NCBI RefSeq assembly: GCF_021462225.1 | Contig: NC_061818.1 | Location: forward strand, 15,046,276-15,110,275 | Source: Girardinichthys multiradiatus | Taxonomy: Eukaryota > Chordata > Actinopteri > Cyprinodontiformes > Goodeidae | Direction: 5' to 3' | DNA: 64,000 bases | In this document: positions 62,961-64,000 of the stretch, piece by piece | Numbering within the stretch: the stretch's first letter is position 1 | Layout: the number at the start of each line of letters is the position of its first letter | Notes under the pieces: model-generated | What the model was told of the DNA's origin: nothing | What the model saw: only the letters and a program-made list of their open reading frames with translations | Databases searched by the model: none | Translations under genes and position numbers: made by a program

Positions 62961-63600
62961 TAGTGCCACTGAGACTAAGATTGCTACAGTTTTCTTTTTT
63001 ACACCTTTTTATTATTTTGTGGGTGGTTACAAGATAAATATTAGTTTATTGTGAAATAACTAAGTGTAAAACAACATTTCCAGTTGTTTTATAATTAATA
63101 AACTCATATACTTAATTACTGCACTGTGCGTAGATATGTACAAGTTTAAGCAATCAGCTATTTTGTTATATTTGCTGACTTATGAATATCAAAGCCAACT
63201 TCCTTACTTGAATGATAGGTTCTCTAGTCTTTCCCTTGTTTTAAGGGTGGCTACGATAAACCGTGAAGTGTTTATTCTTTTCCCTCAACAAAAGACAGCA
63301 AAACATAGGTCAATAATATTTTTGTGTTAAATTGAATATAATTTCTTGTGCGCCATGAAAATCAGTCCGTTGAAGAATAATGGTGTTACAGTTTCCCATT
63401 TTCACCACCTAGGAGCAACAAAGCTTACTTTCATCTCGTAATTACAGAAAGACACTTTTATGTCCCGTCAAGCACTCTTACAACAACAACAAAAATCATA
63501 CATTATGATGAGTATTTGTGTTGTGTATTTTATCATCTGCTTTTAAATACAAGGAGGTTTGTCAAAGCAAAACAGACACAACATCTGAGACTGAAATCAA
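62960..63600. other. Intergenic
   Basis: No supported feature. Confidence 0.4.
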
Positions 63601-63609
63601 TACAACCTG

Positions 63610-63623
63610 CCACCAGGTGGCGG
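63610..63623 (+). promoter_or_regulatory. CTCF-like motif
   Basis: CCACCAGGTGGCGG fits the CTCF core consensus closely. It stands at the start of a CpG-richer stretch that continues to the window end. Confidence 0.45.
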
Positions 63624-63639
63624 TAGTCAAGATCTGAAT

Positions 63640-64000
63640 TGTAGAAAGCAGCGGAAGCGGATTGTCTGTTTTTCATTTCCGAGTGACCTATTTAGCGTCT
63701 CACATTAGCATCAGTTGATAATCAGCGTCGAAAACAATGGAAGTGGCTTTAGTTGATATAATAATGTGTTAATTTGATTAGTATATTTAGACTGTTCGTC
63801 GCAGAGGAAGCAGCGCTCAGTAAATGAGTTTTATTAGCCCGAAGCGTATGAAAACATAGCAGCCATTGTTAGCTTGTTTATTTGGGAAGGTGATTGCGGT
63901 TAAAAAAAAGAGATGTCTGTGCTAGCTGCGTTTTAAATGATTGCGTGTTATTCAGCTTGTTTATACTAGCTAATCATAATTTCCTGATCTATTAACGCTC
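63640..64000. promoter_or_regulatory. CpG-richer stretch, possible promoter of a neighbouring gene
   Basis: Several CpG dinucleotides (AGCGGAAGCGGATT, CGTCGCAGAGG, CGAAGCGTATG) contrast with the flanks. No coding exon can be supported before the window ends. Confidence 0.3.

Overview
The window is nuclear DNA of a ray-finned (teleost) fish. The evidence is intron-split vertebrate genes, germline immunoglobulin heavy-chain (IGH) V, D and J segments with recombination signal sequences (RSS), several Tc1/mariner transposons, a non-LTR retrotransposon and tRNA-derived SINEs, all in AT-rich sequence.

Layout, left to right. (1) 1-1.95 kb: three closely packed, intronless minus-strand reading frames of unknown identity. 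One of them runs off the left edge. They look like a piece of a compact DNA virus-like or large mobile element. (2) 2.3-15.5 kb: an IGH variable cluster on the minus strand. It has six V units, of which two look usable (VH-a, VH-d) and four are broken (VH-b, VH-c, VH-e, VH-f), plus one intact orphan leader and one decayed leader. A LINE, a near-intact Tc1 element and a Tc1 relic have damaged or surround several of them. (3) 18.7-25.2 kb: a complete, very compact V-D-J-C1-C2-C3-C4-TM cassette on the minus strand. It has one V, one D and one J. The membrane exon is reached from an in-phase donor inside C4. I read it as IgT (also called IgZ). (4) 28.1-30.8 kb: a six-exon EF-hand gene, cabp5, on the plus strand. 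(5) 33.6-34.8 kb: a frameshifted Tc1-like element. (6) 35.5-38.9 kb: asphd1, five coding exons, minus strand. (7) 41.5-62.1 kb: sez6l2, 18 coding exons, plus strand, divergent from asphd1. The divergent pair matches the arrangement at human 16p11.2. (8) 62.2-64 kb: intergenic sequence ending in a CTCF-like motif and a more CpG-rich stretch.

How it fits together: IGH transcription runs right to left. The IgT cassette sits at the locus edge, next to unrelated single-copy genes (cabp5, asphd1, sez6l2). The V cluster to its left would serve a further D-J-C cluster (presumably IgM/IgD) beyond the left edge. V genes here evolve by duplication, patchwork exchange between two V families, and transposon damage. 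The most notable signals are the chimeric VH-a with a spare intact leader, the single-V/D/J IgT cassette, the transposon-disrupted V segments, and the unidentified ORF block at the left edge.
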